Counted from the stretch's first letter, positions 52,123-62,473 are shown. The stretch is DNA of 64,000 nucleotides from Longimicrobiaceae bacterium (GCA_036375715.1 DASVBS010000053.1:1-64000), one strand, 5' to 3'. The notes: generated by a model from the sequence alone, not told the origin. A program made the numbers and translations.

Positions 52123-52821
52123 TCACGCCGTACTGCCGGCACCGCGACGGCCCAGAGGCGACTCCGCGTAGCGGTCGAGCAACTCGGCCGGATCGGCGTA
52201 GACCGCGATTGCGCCGCTCAGATCCTTCTCGCTCCAACCGCCCGTCCGCAACGCGATGACGGTCACGCCGGCCGCACGGGCCGCCTCCACATCATAGGGG
52301 GTGTCGCCGATCATCACGGCCTCGTGCGGCGCCACCCGCGCCTGCTGTAGCGCGGCGTGGACCACGTCCGGCTCGGGCTTGGACTCGTCGACCTCGTCCG
52401 CCGAAGTGGCATCCTCGATGAGGTCGCGGACGCCGGCGCGCTGTAGCAGGCCGTCCAGCTCGTCCGGGCTCGCCGAGGTGGCCACGACGAGCGCGTAGCC
52501 GTCAGCCTTCAGCCGCTCGAGCAGCGCGCGCACTTCCGGCGTGGGCTCCAGGCTCTGAAGGTACCGACTTCGGAAGATGTTCCCCTTCCGTTCCTCCAAC
52601 TCCTCACCCTGCGGATCGTCCTGCTCGAAGCCGAAGGCGCGGGGGATAAGTTTGTCCGCTCCCATCCCGATCAAACGCAACACCTCGTCTACCGCGGGCG
52701 GATCGATACCCATCTGTCGAGCGGCCTCGACGAAGGCCCGAGCGTGGGCTTCGTTGCTGTACAGGAGCGTCCCGTCGACGTCCAGGATGACGGCTCGGAC
52801 CGCTTTTTTGCTGCGGATCAT
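52123..52821 (-). CDS. HAD-superfamily phosphatase (phosphoglycolate-phosphatase-like)
   Basis: About 232 residues from ATG 52821; the longer frame would add 42 residues without family features. HAD motifs: DVDGT (D14, D16), VVATSASPDEL (motif II), SKPEPD (Lys of motif III) and MIGDTPYDVEAARAAG (motif IV). The alpha-helical cap marks the phosphoglycolate phosphatase/beta-phosphoglucomutase group. The substrate cannot be fixed from sequence. It is upstream of the EamA transporter on the same strand. Confidence 0.87.
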   Translation of the reverse strand: MIRSKKAVRAVILDVDGTLLYSNEAHARAFVEAARQMGIDPPAVDEVLRLIGMGADKLIPRAFGFEQDDPQGEELEERKGNIFRSRYLQSLEPTPEVRALLERLKADGYALVVATSASPDELDGLLQRAGVRDLIEDATSADEVDESKPEPDVVHAALQQARVAPHEAVMIGDTPYDVEAARAAGVTVIALRTGGWSEKDLSGAIAVYADPAELLDRYAESPLGRRGAGSTA

Positions 52822-53064
52822 ATCAGGTGGAGAGAAGACAAAGAGGGTGCCCGCACGGGCAGTGACGATCGCCGTTGCACTCGCAATTCTCAGGCTTGAT
52901 CCGGTCGTCCGGCGAAGGCTAAAGGCATCCGACTGTTCGGTGATCACCCGCTCCTGGCCGGTCTCCCGGGCGGCTTCCCGCGGCCGACCCCGTTCGACCG
53001 GGCTCGGCTTCGCCGCTGAGACATTCGGGCAACTCGCCTAAGACCGAGGTCAGAGACGGAAAGC

Positions 53065-53100
53065 GGCGGGGGCCCGGCCGTTCTCGACCGGACCCCCGCC
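53065..53100 (-). terminator. GC-rich terminator hairpin
   Basis: GGCGGGGGCCCGG pairs with CCGGACCCCCGCC (one mismatch) around a 10-base loop. Read on the minus strand it lies 45 bases past the DUF4097 stop and is followed by GCTTTCC. Confidence 0.7.
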
Positions 53101-53144
53101 ATCACGTGTGTCTCTCCGGATTCTACAGCACCTCAGCTCCGCCT

Positions 53145-54155
53145 TCAGTTCCCGCGCTGGAAGCGGATCTGTCCGCTGAAGGACTTCGCCGTGACGAGCG
53201 CTCCTCCGCTGCCGGTGATGAATTCGAGCTCCCTTCCGGGTGCGTACTGGCTGACCGGGCGCGCGCTCGGTCCGAAGTCGTTCTGAATCTCGCCGCTGAA
53301 GGTCGTGGCCTGGAAGCGGGCCTCGAGGCCAGCAGGGAGAACGAGGGTGATCGAGCCGCTGTGGCTCTGGGCGTTGATCGCAGCATCGCGAGCGAGATTG
53401 GCGTTGAACTCCACGTCGCCCGACACACTCTCCATGGCGGCGTACTGCAGCGGACCGCCGCTCACCCGGATCGACCCGCTCACCGTGTGTGCCGCGAGTC
53501 GACGCGAAGCATTGGCGACGGTGATCTCGCCGCTGACCGACTTGGCCATCACCTCAGGGGCCGAGGCAAGAACATCGACGTGTCCGCTGATAGCGCCTGC
53601 CTGCACGCTCTCCCGGGCGCTTCCCGAGATTCTCACGGCGCCACTGGTGCTGTTCGCCTCCACCGTGGACGTACTCGCGTCCACCGCCACCCCTCCACTG
53701 GTAGAGACCGCCCGCACTCTGGCCGGGGAGCCCGCGACCTGTACGCTACCGCTGGTGGACTGCGCATCCACGGAACCGGTCACGCCCTCGAGCGAGATGT
53801 CCGCGCTCGTGGTCCTCACCCGCACGTCCTTCCGCGCCGGAACCCGAATCTGCAGCTCGGAGCCGCGGACGTTGCGTGCGTTCCGGGGGATCACCACCTC
53901 GACACGCACATCGTGGCCGCGGGCCTCCACGTCCAGGCGTTCCGTCCCCTCGCCCAACATCCCCGTCACGCGAACCTCCGCGCGGTCCCAGCCGACGACG
54001 TGCACCTCGCCCGAGAGGTTCTCGATGTGCACCGTCCCGGTCGCCGGTGTAGCAACGGTCCGGTCCACCGGCGTCTGCGCGCCGGCAGGCGAGATCGCGG
54101 CGAGGGCCACCAGGATCGCGGCAACCGGTACCCACATCACTCTGCGCATCGCCAC
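53145..54155 (-). CDS. DUF4097-family exported beta-repeat protein
   Basis: 336 residues. A signal peptide (to about 26, PAGAQ) precedes a long run of short beta repeats, each roughly 18-20 residues with S-G-x-V cores (TSGSVQVAGS, TSGAVRISGS, ISGHVDVLAS, VSGEITVANA, VSGSIRVSGG). This is the DUF4097 pattern, a right-handed beta-solenoid. It lies downstream of an ECF sigma factor and anti-sigma factor, a common arrangement in which it may be part of the sigma regulon or a sensor; role unproven. Confidence 0.88.
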   Translation of the reverse strand: MAMRRVMWVPVAAILVALAAISPAGAQTPVDRTVATPATGTVHIENLSGEVHVVGWDRAEVRVTGMLGEGTERLDVEARGHDVRVEVVIPRNARNVRGSELQIRVPARKDVRVRTTSADISLEGVTGSVDAQSTSGSVQVAGSPARVRAVSTSGGVAVDASTSTVEANSTSGAVRISGSARESVQAGAISGHVDVLASAPEVMAKSVSGEITVANASRRLAAHTVSGSIRVSGGPLQYAAMESVSGDVEFNANLARDAAINAQSHSGSITLVLPAGLEARFQATTFSGEIQNDFGPSARPVSQYAPGRELEFITGSGGALVTAKSFSGQIRFQRGN

Positions 54156-54188
54156 CTGGCATTCATGAGGTTTCGTCTCCGGTCGGCA

Positions 54189-54917
54189 TCAGCTGCGCGC
54201 AGAGAGCCGGACCGCCTGCTGCAGAAGCTCGAGCTTTTGTCGATAGATCGCCGATAGAAGCAGGGGCACGTCCACGCTGGATGGATCCTCCGCCAGTGCG
54301 CGCCGTGACTCCGCGATAGCCTGATCGATGATCGCCAAATTGCGCTCGACCACCGCAATGGTGGCCGGGTCGAGGCGATCGCGGCGCGCCTCGAGCTCCT
54401 CCTCCAGCGCCTGGACGGTCGATCGATATTCCCCGTCCACCGCCGCGAAGGCCGCCAGGGCGGGCGTGGGCTCTCGCAGCTCTTCGGCCGGCGCCGCCGC
54501 AATGGGACGCTCACCCGTCAAAACCCGATCGCGCAGGCGCGGCCACAGCGCCCCCAGCGCTACCACCGTCGCGACCACTGCGGCCATGAGCCAACCCCAC
54601 TCCCGCCAGCGCCGCCCCGCGGGGTACAGGATCTTCCCGTGTTCCCCCTCCTTCACTGCGACTGCCGGACGTCGCACGCCGTCACGCGCAGGAACTCCAT
54701 CGATCCGCTCGAGGATCGCCGGCCAGAGATCTACCGGCGGATCTATCTCGCGAGGCAGCTCGCGCACGCGCCGCCGCAGCTCCCGGAGGGCGGAGAGCTC
54801 TCGTGCACACTCGGCGCAGCCTTGCAGATGGGCCCTGACATCATGCGGGACGTCCCCATAGGGGGCCTCGAAATATTCCTGCAAGTCCGGGTGCTCGGAC
54901 ATCGGCTCTTCGTTCAT
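54189..54917 (-). CDS. Zinc-finger anti-sigma factor (membrane-anchored)
   Basis: 242 residues from ATG 54917, overlapping the sigma stop by 4 bases (ATGA). The N-terminal zinc-binding ZAS motif HLQGCAEC (H30, C34, C37) is typical of anti-sigma factors that hold ECF sigma factors inactive. One membrane span (WGWLMAAVVATVVALGALW, about 107-125) is followed by a periplasmic helical domain rich in Arg/Glu (EEELEARRDRLDPATIAVVE). The sensed signal is unknown. It is coupled to the ECF sigma gene upstream. Confidence 0.87.
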   Translation of the reverse strand: MNEEPMSEHPDLQEYFEAPYGDVPHDVRAHLQGCAECARELSALRELRRRVRELPREIDPPVDLWPAILERIDGVPARDGVRRPAVAVKEGEHGKILYPAGRRWREWGWLMAAVVATVVALGALWPRLRDRVLTGERPIAAAPAEELREPTPALAAFAAVDGEYRSTVQALEEELEARRDRLDPATIAVVERNLAIIDQAIAESRRALAEDPSSVDVPLLLSAIYRQKLELLQQAVRLSARS

Positions 54918-55465
54918 TTCAGCTTCTCCATCAGCAGCCGTCGAGCGCGGTGCAGGAGCGCCTTGCAGGTTCCTTCCGCCCGCCCGGTCATCTCCGCGAT
55001 CTCCTGGTGGGTATATCCTTCGATCTCGTGGAGGACGAACACCTTGCGGCTCGCTTCCGGGAGCGCGGCCAGCGCCGCCTCCAGATCCATCTGTTCCCCG
55101 GTCGGCGGATGGCCTCCCCGCGACTCGTAGAGCGTGAGGTCGTTGGTCACGAACACTCGCGCCGCGCGGCGCCCCTCGCTCCGCCGCTGCCCTAGCACCA
55201 CGTTGACCGCAAGGCGGTGCAGCCAGGTTCCAAACGCGCTCTCCCCCCGGAAACCCGCGAGCTTCTCCCACGCGCGGACGAAGACGTCCTGCGTCAGCTC
55301 CTCGGCGGCGGCGGGGTCGCCGCTGAGTCTCAGGCATAGAGCGTAGATCCGGCCGACGTTGTCGCGGTACAGACGTTCAAAGGCCGCCACGCTGCCCGCC
55401 AGCGCCTCCGCAACGACGGCACTCTCCGCCCCCACGGGCGCTACATCCTCTTCGATAAGCCTCAT
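54914..55465 (-). CDS. ECF-type RNA polymerase sigma factor
   Basis: 183 residues from ATG 55465 (MRLIEEDVAPV); a GTG at 55522 adds 19 residues but overlaps the candidate promoter, so I prefer the ATG. Region 2 shows FERLYRDNVGRIYALCLRLSG and AEELTQDVFVRAWEKLAGF; region 4 has LPEASRKVFVLHEIEGYTHQ and IAEMTGRAEGTCKALLHRAR, the helix-turn-helix. It directs transcription in response to release from the adjacent anti-sigma factor, probably for envelope stress. First gene of a sigma/anti-sigma pair, with the DUF4097 gene 33 bases on. Confidence 0.92.
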   Translation of the reverse strand: MRLIEEDVAPVGAESAVVAEALAGSVAAFERLYRDNVGRIYALCLRLSGDPAAAEELTQDVFVRAWEKLAGFRGESAFGTWLHRLAVNVVLGQRRSEGRRAARVFVTNDLTLYESRGGHPPTGEQMDLEAALAALPEASRKVFVLHEIEGYTHQEIAEMTGRAEGTCKALLHRARRLLMEKLK

Positions 55466-55520
55466 GCCCCGGTTCGCGGTGGTTTCCGCCGCGGCGGTCG
55501 CCGAGTGGCCCTTCGGCTTC

Positions 55521-55548
55521 ACCCTATCGGATACCGCACAAAGGTCAA
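55521..55548 (-). promoter_or_regulatory. Candidate promoter for the ECF sigma operon
   Basis: On the minus strand TTGACC (55548-55543), 16-base spacer, TAGGGT (55526-55521). The -35 is strong (5/6), the -10 weak. It lies 56 bases upstream of the favoured sigma start and overlaps the alternative GTG start. Confidence 0.35.
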
Positions 55549-55758
55549 GCGTTTAATTGGCGAGCGACCTGGCGGAAACCTGGCAGGGGCGGTCGGCCGA
55601 CCGGTGTCCTGAGCCGGCGAGATGGTAGCAACCTGGAAGGGTTCGGTGGGGATCCGAGGGCAGATCGGCGGCCGCGAGCCTGGAACGGGCGAGCCGTCCC
55701 ATCGGGATCGATCTGCACAAACGTTGACGGGCGTATGCACGCCGGGCGAGGACCTCGC

Positions 55759-56454
55759 TCAACTGGCCAGGCGACCTCGCGAGGAATCGCCCGCGGCAAT
55801 GCGGTCGGAGCCCGCGGCAACTGCCGGTCTGACCCGCGCGGCAGGCGGCGGGCGGGACGGCGCCCGGCGACGGCGGAACACGGGCAGGCGAAGCAGGAAG
55901 AGGCCCGTGAGCACGGTCGCGAAGATCAGCGGTTCACGCACATCGGCCTTCACCAGCCACAGGAAGTGCAGCACCCCCAGCACCGCAGTGGCATATACCA
56001 GGCGGTGGAGTCGTTGCCACCGCCGTCCCAGTCGGCGGATCCATCCCTTGGTGGAGGTTAGCGCAAGCGGAATCATCAACACCCAGGCGCTGAATCCCAC
56101 CGTGATGTACGGCCGCTCGACGATATCCTCCAGGATGTAGTCGAAGGAGAGTAGCTGGTCGAGCCCGAAATAGACGGAGACGTGCAGGCAGGCGTAGAAG
56201 AAGGCGAAAAGGCCAAACATGCGCCGATATTGCACCACCCGATTCCAGCCCGTGACCCGGCGCACGGGAGTCACGGCCAGGGTGACCATCACGAAGGTGA
56301 GGGTCCACCATCCCGTTCGCAGGGTGAGATCCTCGATCGGGTTGGCGGTGAGGTCACCGTTTGCCGCGTCCCACACCAGGCGCAGAAAGGGCGCAAGGCA
56401 GAGCAGGAAGATCGCGGCGCGCGCGACCTTCGGCGGAACGGCCGGCGACCGCAT
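55759..56454 (-). CDS. msrQ: MsrQ haem b membrane subunit (periplasmic methionine sulfoxide reductase system)
   Basis: 231 residues with six membrane spans, ferric-reductase-like. The start ATG 56454 shares one base with the msrP stop (TGATG), so they are coupled. Haem-ligand His residues are seen in FYACLHVSVYFG and RWQRLHRLVYAT, plus GVLHFLW. It transfers electrons from quinol or flavin reductase to MsrP. The C-terminus (VRPAVAAGSDRIAAGD) is an unusual polar extension. Confidence 0.92.
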   Translation of the reverse strand: MRSPAVPPKVARAAIFLLCLAPFLRLVWDAANGDLTANPIEDLTLRTGWWTLTFVMVTLAVTPVRRVTGWNRVVQYRRMFGLFAFFYACLHVSVYFGLDQLLSFDYILEDIVERPYITVGFSAWVLMIPLALTSTKGWIRRLGRRWQRLHRLVYATAVLGVLHFLWLVKADVREPLIFATVLTGLFLLRLPVFRRRRAPSRPPPAARVRPAVAAGSDRIAAGDSSRGRLAS

Positions 56455-57371
56455 CAGAAGTAGCGGCGCAGGTCCATCCCCGCATACAGGCTCGCAACCT
56501 GTTCGGCATACCCGTTGAAGGGCAGCGTCGGACGCATGCGGAGCTCGCCGATGCGGCGCTCCCTCGCCTGGCTCCAGCGCGGGTGATCCACCTCCGGGTT
56601 GACGTTGGCGTAGAACCCGTACTCCCTCGGGGCGGCGATATTCCAGGTAGTGGGCGGCTGCCGTTCCACCAGGGAGATGCGCACGATCGACTTGATGCCC
56701 TTGAACCCGTACTTCCACGGCACCACCAGGCGCAGGGGGGCGCCGTTCTGGTTCGGCAACGGGCGGTTGTAGATGCCCGTCGCGATGAGGGTGAGGGGGT
56801 GCATGGCCTCGTCCAGCCTCAGCCCCTCCACGTACGGCCACTCGAGGACGGAGCGCCGCTGCCCGGGCATCTGCTCCGGGTCGTACAGGGTGGTGAAGGC
56901 CACGTAGCGAGCCGAGGGGGTGGGCTCCACCTTGGCGAGCAGGTCTCTCAGCGGCACTCCCTCCCAGGGGATGACCATCGACCAGGCCTCCACGCAGCGC
57001 ATACGGTAGATCCGGTCGACCGTGGTGAGGCCACTCAGCAGATCGTCGAGGTCATACGTGCCTGGCTTGCGAACGTGACCATCGACGGTGACGGTCCACG
57101 GTTTCGTGCGCAGCCGCCCTGCGTTGCGCGACGGATCCTCCTTGCCGGTGCCGAATTCGTAGAAGTTGTTGTAGGTGGTGATGTCCTCGTACGAGGTGAG
57201 CTTGTCCTGTGACGCCTGCTCCGCCTTCGCATCGCACGCGGCACCCAATGAGACTCCCCCGGCACCTACGGCAACTCCCGCGGCCTGCTTGATGAACTGG
57301 CGACGGTTGAGATACAGCTCCTCCGGTGTAACCTCGGAGAAGGGGATATCGGAAGGGCGTTTGATGAGCAT
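56454..57371 (-). CDS. msrP: MsrP periplasmic methionine sulfoxide reductase catalytic subunit
   Basis: 305 residues. A Tat signal ([18 protein letters not shown]) is at 22-39. The molybdopterin domain (sulfite-oxidase family, YedY/MsrP) has the Mo-ligand Cys126 in [15 protein letters not shown], then VEWPYVEG-like and [20 protein letters not shown] segments. It reduces protein-bound methionine sulfoxide in the periplasm with electrons from MsrQ, protecting envelope proteins from oxidants. First gene of the msrPQ pair. Confidence 0.93.
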   Translation of the reverse strand: MLIKRPSDIPFSEVTPEELYLNRRQFIKQAAGVAVGAGGVSLGAACDAKAEQASQDKLTSYEDITTYNNFYEFGTGKEDPSRNAGRLRTKPWTVTVDGHVRKPGTYDLDDLLSGLTTVDRIYRMRCVEAWSMVIPWEGVPLRDLLAKVEPTPSARYVAFTTLYDPEQMPGQRRSVLEWPYVEGLRLDEAMHPLTLIATGIYNRPLPNQNGAPLRLVVPWKYGFKGIKSIVRISLVERQPPTTWNIAAPREYGFYANVNPEVDHPRWSQARERRIGELRMRPTLPFNGYAEQVASLYAGMDLRRYF

Positions 57372-57489
57372 GAGAACCCCCGGGGGATGGGATGAGTGCC
57401 GCCTGCTTAAGACGCCGCGAGGGCGTCAAGGTTCCTGACCCACTGCTTCAGACCTTGTGTTCTAGCCCTGTTCCAGGCCTTCGCTTTCC

Positions 57490-58035
57490 ATGACTGAACG
57501 CCTCTTTCTCGGCATCCCCTTTCCCGCGGAGACGGTCGCTGCACTATCACGGCAGCTTGGCCACCGCTTCCCGCGGGGTCTCCCGGGCCGCCCCGTTCCA
57601 CCGGAGAACTGGCACATCACCCTGCGCTTTCTGGGAGAGGTCGAGCCCGATGCGAGAGAGCGCCTGCTGCTCGCGCTCGACTCGGAGGGCCTCGGCCGCC
57701 CGTTCGAGCTGGTGCTCGACCGGCTGGGCGCCTTCCCCTCCAACTCCCGCGCGCGGGTGCTCTGGCTGGGGAGCGGGGACCGCCAGTCGGCCATCCGCGA
57801 GCTCGCGGCCAGGGTCGAGCGGCGAGTCCGGCAGGCAGGTTTTCCACCGGATGAACGCCCCTTCTCCCCGCACCTCACGCTCGCACGTCTGCGCGAGCCC
57901 GAGAACCTCCGGCACGCTATCGGAGGAGGCGAGGGGCCGCGACTCACGCTCAATGTTACCGAGATCGCGCTCTTTCGCAGCCACCTGGGTGGGCCGGCTG
58001 CCCGCTACGAGGTAGTGAGATCGCTGCCTCTCTGA
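57490..58035 (+). CDS. thpR: RNA 2',3'-cyclic phosphodiesterase
   Basis: 181 residues, standard for ThpR (2H phosphoesterase). The two catalytic HxTL motifs are HITL (H42) and HLTL (H128). By family it opens 2',3'-cyclic phosphate ends to 2'-phosphates. The ATG at 57490 is preceded by CTTTCC and lacks a clear ribosome site. It is divergent from msrP, with 118 bases between, and is followed after 57 bases by an SDR gene on the same strand. Confidence 0.9.
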   Translation: MTERLFLGIPFPAETVAALSRQLGHRFPRGLPGRPVPPENWHITLRFLGEVEPDARERLLLALDSEGLGRPFELVLDRLGAFPSNSRARVLWLGSGDRQSAIRELAARVERRVRQAGFPPDERPFSPHLTLARLREPENLRHAIGGGEGPRLTLNVTEIALFRSHLGGPAARYEVVRSLPL

Positions 58036-58092
58036 GGCGCGGCACGAATCTCTCGCGCCTCCGTCCATCATCCACCAAGAACTGGAGCGATC

Positions 58093-58878
58093 ATGGATCT
58101 GCGGGGAAAAGTCGCGCTGGTGACCGGTGCCGGCTCGGGCATCGGCCAGGCGGCGGCAATCCTGCTCGGCGAGGAAGGGGTGTGCGTGGCGGCCCTGAGT
58201 CGGACCGAGGAGGAGCTGCGTCGCACCGTCGAGCAGATCGAGCAGCGCGGGGGTGAGGGCGGCGTGTTCATCGCCGACGTTTCGGACGAAGCGCAGATGA
58301 AGGCGGCGGTGGACGCGATCGTCGAGCGATGGGGACGGATCGATATCGTCTTCGCCAACGCCGGCGTGAACGGCGTCTGGGCACCGTTGGAGGAGATCTC
58401 CACCGAGGAATGGGACCGCACGATTGCAATCAACCTTCGCGGTACCTTCCTGACCGTCAAACACACCCTTCCCTATCTGAAGCGCCAGGGTGGCTCCATC
58501 ATCGTCACCGCGTCGATCAATGGGACCCGTGTGTTCAGCAACACGGGGGCGACGGCCTATGCCTGCTCGAAAGCGGCGCAGGTGGCCTTCACCAAGATGA
58601 TGGCGCTGGAGCTCGCCCCCCACCGTATCCGGATCAACGTGATCTGCCCCGGAGCGATCACCACCGAGATCGAAGAGAGCACCGAGCATCGCAACATCGA
58701 GAACCTGGGTGTACCGGTGGAATTTCCCCGCGGGTGGCACCCGCTGCGAGGAGAACCCGGCACCGCCATGCAGGTGGCGCAACTCGTTCGCTTCCTGGCA
58801 TCCGACGCCGCCGACCACATCACCGGCACGGAAATGTGGATCGACGGTGGCGAGAGCCTCATCGGGATTCATGGGTGA
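58093..58878 (+). CDS. Short-chain dehydrogenase/reductase (SDR)
   Basis: 261 residues from ATG 58093 with GGAG 5-6 bases upstream. Classical SDR: NAD(P) motif TGAGSGIG (11-18), NAG in FANAGVNGVW, catalytic Tyr/Lys in YACSK (Y156, K160), and a C-terminal IDGGES. The residue after the second beta strand (LSRTEEEL) favours NADP. Substrate unknown. It sits between thpR and the sigma-54 activator on the same strand. Confidence 0.9.
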   Translation: MDLRGKVALVTGAGSGIGQAAAILLGEEGVCVAALSRTEEELRRTVEQIEQRGGEGGVFIADVSDEAQMKAAVDAIVERWGRIDIVFANAGVNGVWAPLEEISTEEWDRTIAINLRGTFLTVKHTLPYLKRQGGSIIVTASINGTRVFSNTGATAYACSKAAQVAFTKMMALELAPHRIRINVICPGAITTEIEESTEHRNIENLGVPVEFPRGWHPLRGEPGTAMQVAQLVRFLASDAADHITGTEMWIDGGESLIGIHG

Positions 58879-58981
58879 GCTGCGCGCCAGAGTCGCAAAA
58901 AGGCCTGCCGCCGATGCTGGACAGCGGAGGCGCCTCCTGAATGACGCGTGGCGCGTGAGCTCGGAGGCCGGCCTGGCCCGC

Positions 58982-59008
58982 TTGATTTTCGTTTAGCGCT
59001 GAGATAAT
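58982..59008 (+). promoter_or_regulatory. Candidate promoter for the sigma-54 activator gene
   Basis: TTGATT (58982-58987), 15-base spacer, GATAAT (59003-59008). The -10 matches 5/6; the spacer is short by two. It lies about 45 bases upstream of the TTG start in a locally AT-rich stretch. Confidence 0.4.
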
Positions 59009-59051
59009 TTAGCTGCGTCCGCGCGGTACTCCTCGCTCTCGAAGTTACTCG

Positions 59052-60383
<1,332 letters not shown>

Positions 60384-60406
60384 TGGAGAATTCACCGCTC
60401 GCCTCA

Positions 60407-60440
60407 GTCGCGCGCCGCGACAGCTGTTCCGCTGCGCGAC
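60407..60440 (+). promoter_or_regulatory. Candidate activator-binding sites (GTCGCG half-sites)
   Basis: GTCGCG (60407-60412) and CGCGAC (60416-60421) form an inverted repeat with a 3-base centre; a further CGCGAC is at 60435-60440. They lie 43-76 bases upstream of the -24 box, a workable enhancer position for the adjacent activator. Short motifs like this occur by chance in GC-rich DNA. Confidence 0.35.
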
Positions 60441-60482
60441 AACCCTCCGCGCACGGAATCCAGCGGACAGGCGGCTTGCGCA

Positions 60483-60498
60483 GGGCTCGCCCCTTGCT
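60483..60498 (+). promoter_or_regulatory. Sigma-54 (-24/-12) promoter
   Basis: GGGCTCG-CCCC-TTGCT against the consensus TGGCACG-N4-TTGCW: 10 of 12 specified positions match, with the essential GG and GC at exact spacing. Initiation would fall near 60510, 30 bases before the lipoprotein ATG at 60540. The activator gene ends 100 bases upstream. Confidence 0.7.
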
Positions 60499-60539
60499 TG
60501 CCGCACAGCCGGCGATTCCACTCCTGCCCGTGTGATGAC

Positions 60540-61148
60540 ATGAAAATGCTGCTCCGTTTCGCCCTGCCGGTCGTGCTTGCACCCACGCTGGCCCTGGCCG
60601 GCTGCCGTGACCTCACCATCTCGACTGAGCCGGACGTCGTCGATGAGTCCGAGCTGATCTTCGTGAAGGTGGACCCCGAAGCTCCGCCCCTCGTCGCCAA
60701 GGAGGTGAGCTTCTGGGCGGTTCAGGGGGAGACGAGGCAGGTGCAGATCTCGTACGAGACCGGGGTCTATGGCAACGGCAAGTGCCTCCTGTTCCGGGTC
60801 CCTGCCGACGCGGTCATGCTCGGCGTTGCGCCGGGCGACTCGGTTCAGATAACCATCCGCGTGCTCGACGAGTCAGAGTTCCGCTTCGAATTCCTGCCCG
60901 CGGGTCTCCAGTTCGATCCCGAACATCCGGCCGAGGTGGAGATCCGGTATCGCTGGGCCGATCCTGACATCGACGGTGATGGCGACGTGGACCCGCGCGA
61001 CCAGCTCCTCGCGGAGACCTTCACCCTCTGGAAGAACACCGGGGGTAGCGAGTGGGCGCGGGTGGCGGGTAGTCATCGCGACCGCGACCTGATCGAGGTC
61101 CGCGGTCCAGTAGTCGGCTTCACGCAGTACGCCCTGGCCACTGACTGA
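60540..61148 (+). CDS. Lipoprotein with EF-hand/dockerin-like loop
   Basis: 202 residues. The lipoprotein signal is LPVVLAPTLALAGC (Cys22). The beta-rich mature domain contains VSFWAVQGETRQVQISYE and a DPDIDGDGDVDPRDQL loop near 145-160, which resembles an EF-hand/dockerin calcium-binding loop (DxDxDG). The C-terminal VVGFTQYALATD looks like a beta strand. It is probably made from the sigma-54 promoter at 60483. Function unknown; it is followed by a TPR gene. Confidence 0.72.
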   Translation: MKMLLRFALPVVLAPTLALAGCRDLTISTEPDVVDESELIFVKVDPEAPPLVAKEVSFWAVQGETRQVQISYETGVYGNGKCLLFRVPADAVMLGVAPGDSVQITIRVLDESEFRFEFLPAGLQFDPEHPAEVEIRYRWADPDIDGDGDVDPRDQLLAETFTLWKNTGGSEWARVAGSHRDRDLIEVRGPVVGFTQYALATD

Positions 61149-61149
61149 G

Positions 61150-62154
61150 TTGGACTCGAGTTCCCCGTCCGACCTTACCACTACCCTGGAGAGGGCCCGC
61201 GAGCTTGCGGCCGCGCGCGACTGGGCCGCGCTGGCAGAGCTTGCGCGGGAGACCCCGTCCGAGGCCCTCGAGCAGGCACCGGAGCTGGGCTATCTCTGCG
61301 CCGATGCGCTGAACCGTACCGGCGCGACTGCCGCCGCCCGAACAACAGCCGGCGCGGTGGAGCCGGCCATCCGGCGGGCGGGGGATCGCCGACTCCTGCT
61401 GCGGCTCGAAAACTTGCTCGGCGTCATCGCGTTCGAGGCGGGAGAGTCGGCGGAGGCGGAGCGCCACTTCTCCGAGTTGCTCGAGAACGCGAGCCGCTGG
61501 CAGGACGACGAGTTCGTCGCCCGCGCGTCGAACAACCTGGGCGTGCTCGCCAACATCCGTGGCCGTCGCGACCTGGCGCTCACCTACTACGAGCGCGCGC
61601 TCGCCGCCTACCAGCGTCTTGGCCACCTACGCGGCCTCGCCCAGACCCACTACAACCTCGGAATCTCCTACCGCGACCTGGGGCGGAGTGAGGAAGCTGA
61701 CGCCCACTACCGCCAGGCGATCGACTTTGCCGGGCGCTCTGCCAGCGAGGACGTTATCGCCCTGGCAGAGACGGAGCGCGCGGAGCTCCGCATCCGCAGT
61801 GGCGACGGGTCGCTCGCCGATCGCTGGTTAGGCAAGGCCCAGCGCCGCTTCGAGAAGCTCGGTGATCCCGTTCGACGCGCCGAGGTCCTTCGGGTGCGCG
61901 CCAGCGCCGCGCGGCTACGCGGCCGCATAGAGACAGCCCGGAAACACCTCGAAGAGGCGTTCGCGGTGGCCCGCTCTCACTCCAACCTCCTGTTGCTGGC
62001 CGAGGTACAGCGCGACCGAGGGATGCTCTTCCGCGACCTGCGGCTCGAAGAAGAAGCGCGCCTCGCCCTGCTGGACGCGGCCGATCACTTCGCCCGCCTC
62101 GGCGCCGATGACGAAGCTCGCGCCGCACGCCAGGCCGCAGGCGAACAGGAGTAG
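61150..62154 (+). CDS. TPR-repeat protein
   Basis: 334 residues starting at TTG 61150, directly after the lipoprotein stop, so co-transcribed. It is all alpha-helical with at least six TPR-like units (for example NNLGVLANIRGRRDLALTYY, YNLGISYRDLGRSEEADAHY, RASAARLRGRIETARKHLEE). No signal peptide. It is a protein-interaction scaffold; the partner is unknown. It may act with the upstream lipoprotein or the sigma-54 activator under the same sigma-54 promoter. Confidence 0.82.
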   Translation: MDSSSPSDLTTTLERARELAAARDWAALAELARETPSEALEQAPELGYLCADALNRTGATAAARTTAGAVEPAIRRAGDRRLLLRLENLLGVIAFEAGESAEAERHFSELLENASRWQDDEFVARASNNLGVLANIRGRRDLALTYYERALAAYQRLGHLRGLAQTHYNLGISYRDLGRSEEADAHYRQAIDFAGRSASEDVIALAETERAELRIRSGDGSLADRWLGKAQRRFEKLGDPVRRAEVLRVRASAARLRGRIETARKHLEEAFAVARSHSNLLLLAEVQRDRGMLFRDLRLEEEARLALLDAADHFARLGADDEARAARQAAGEQE

Positions 62155-62473
62155 CCCCTTCCTCGAAGCCTCTTCCGCTCACCCTCGCACGCCTCGCCCG
62201 AGGTCCCTACCCGGAGCCCCCCGGGCCACGTGGCCCCCGATCCAGTCGAAGTGTACCGCAGCGAGACACCTCCAGGTCGACGGCGCTCTCGGATCCGGAT
62301 TTCTAAACCATTACGGCACAACGAGTAAGAAGACACTTCACGGTCTCGGCAACGACGGAATGGGGGATGCCCTTCACAGGGCGACCCCGCCCCGACTGCC
62401 CGCCGTACTGCCCGCTCGCAATGCGGGAGCGGTAGCAGCGCGGGGCCTCCGCGCCAATGTCGAAGGAGAGACC
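62155..62473. other. Intergenic region
   Basis: 319 bases between the TPR gene and the cupredoxin gene. A short AT-rich stretch (TTTCTAAACCATTACGG, near 62300) could be part of a promoter but has no clear -35/-10 pair. CCGCTC/GAGCGG near 62410-62435 could form a weak hairpin. I see no gene. Confidence 0.5.

Noticed and set aside
57547-58872. 441-codon minus-strand frame
   Set aside because: Antisense to thpR and the SDR gene; no recognisable protein features.
60469-60485. A second -24/-12-like motif (GG...TTGC) just upstream of the called sigma-54 promoter
   Set aside because: The GG to GC spacing is one base too long, whereas the next motif at 60483 has exact spacing.
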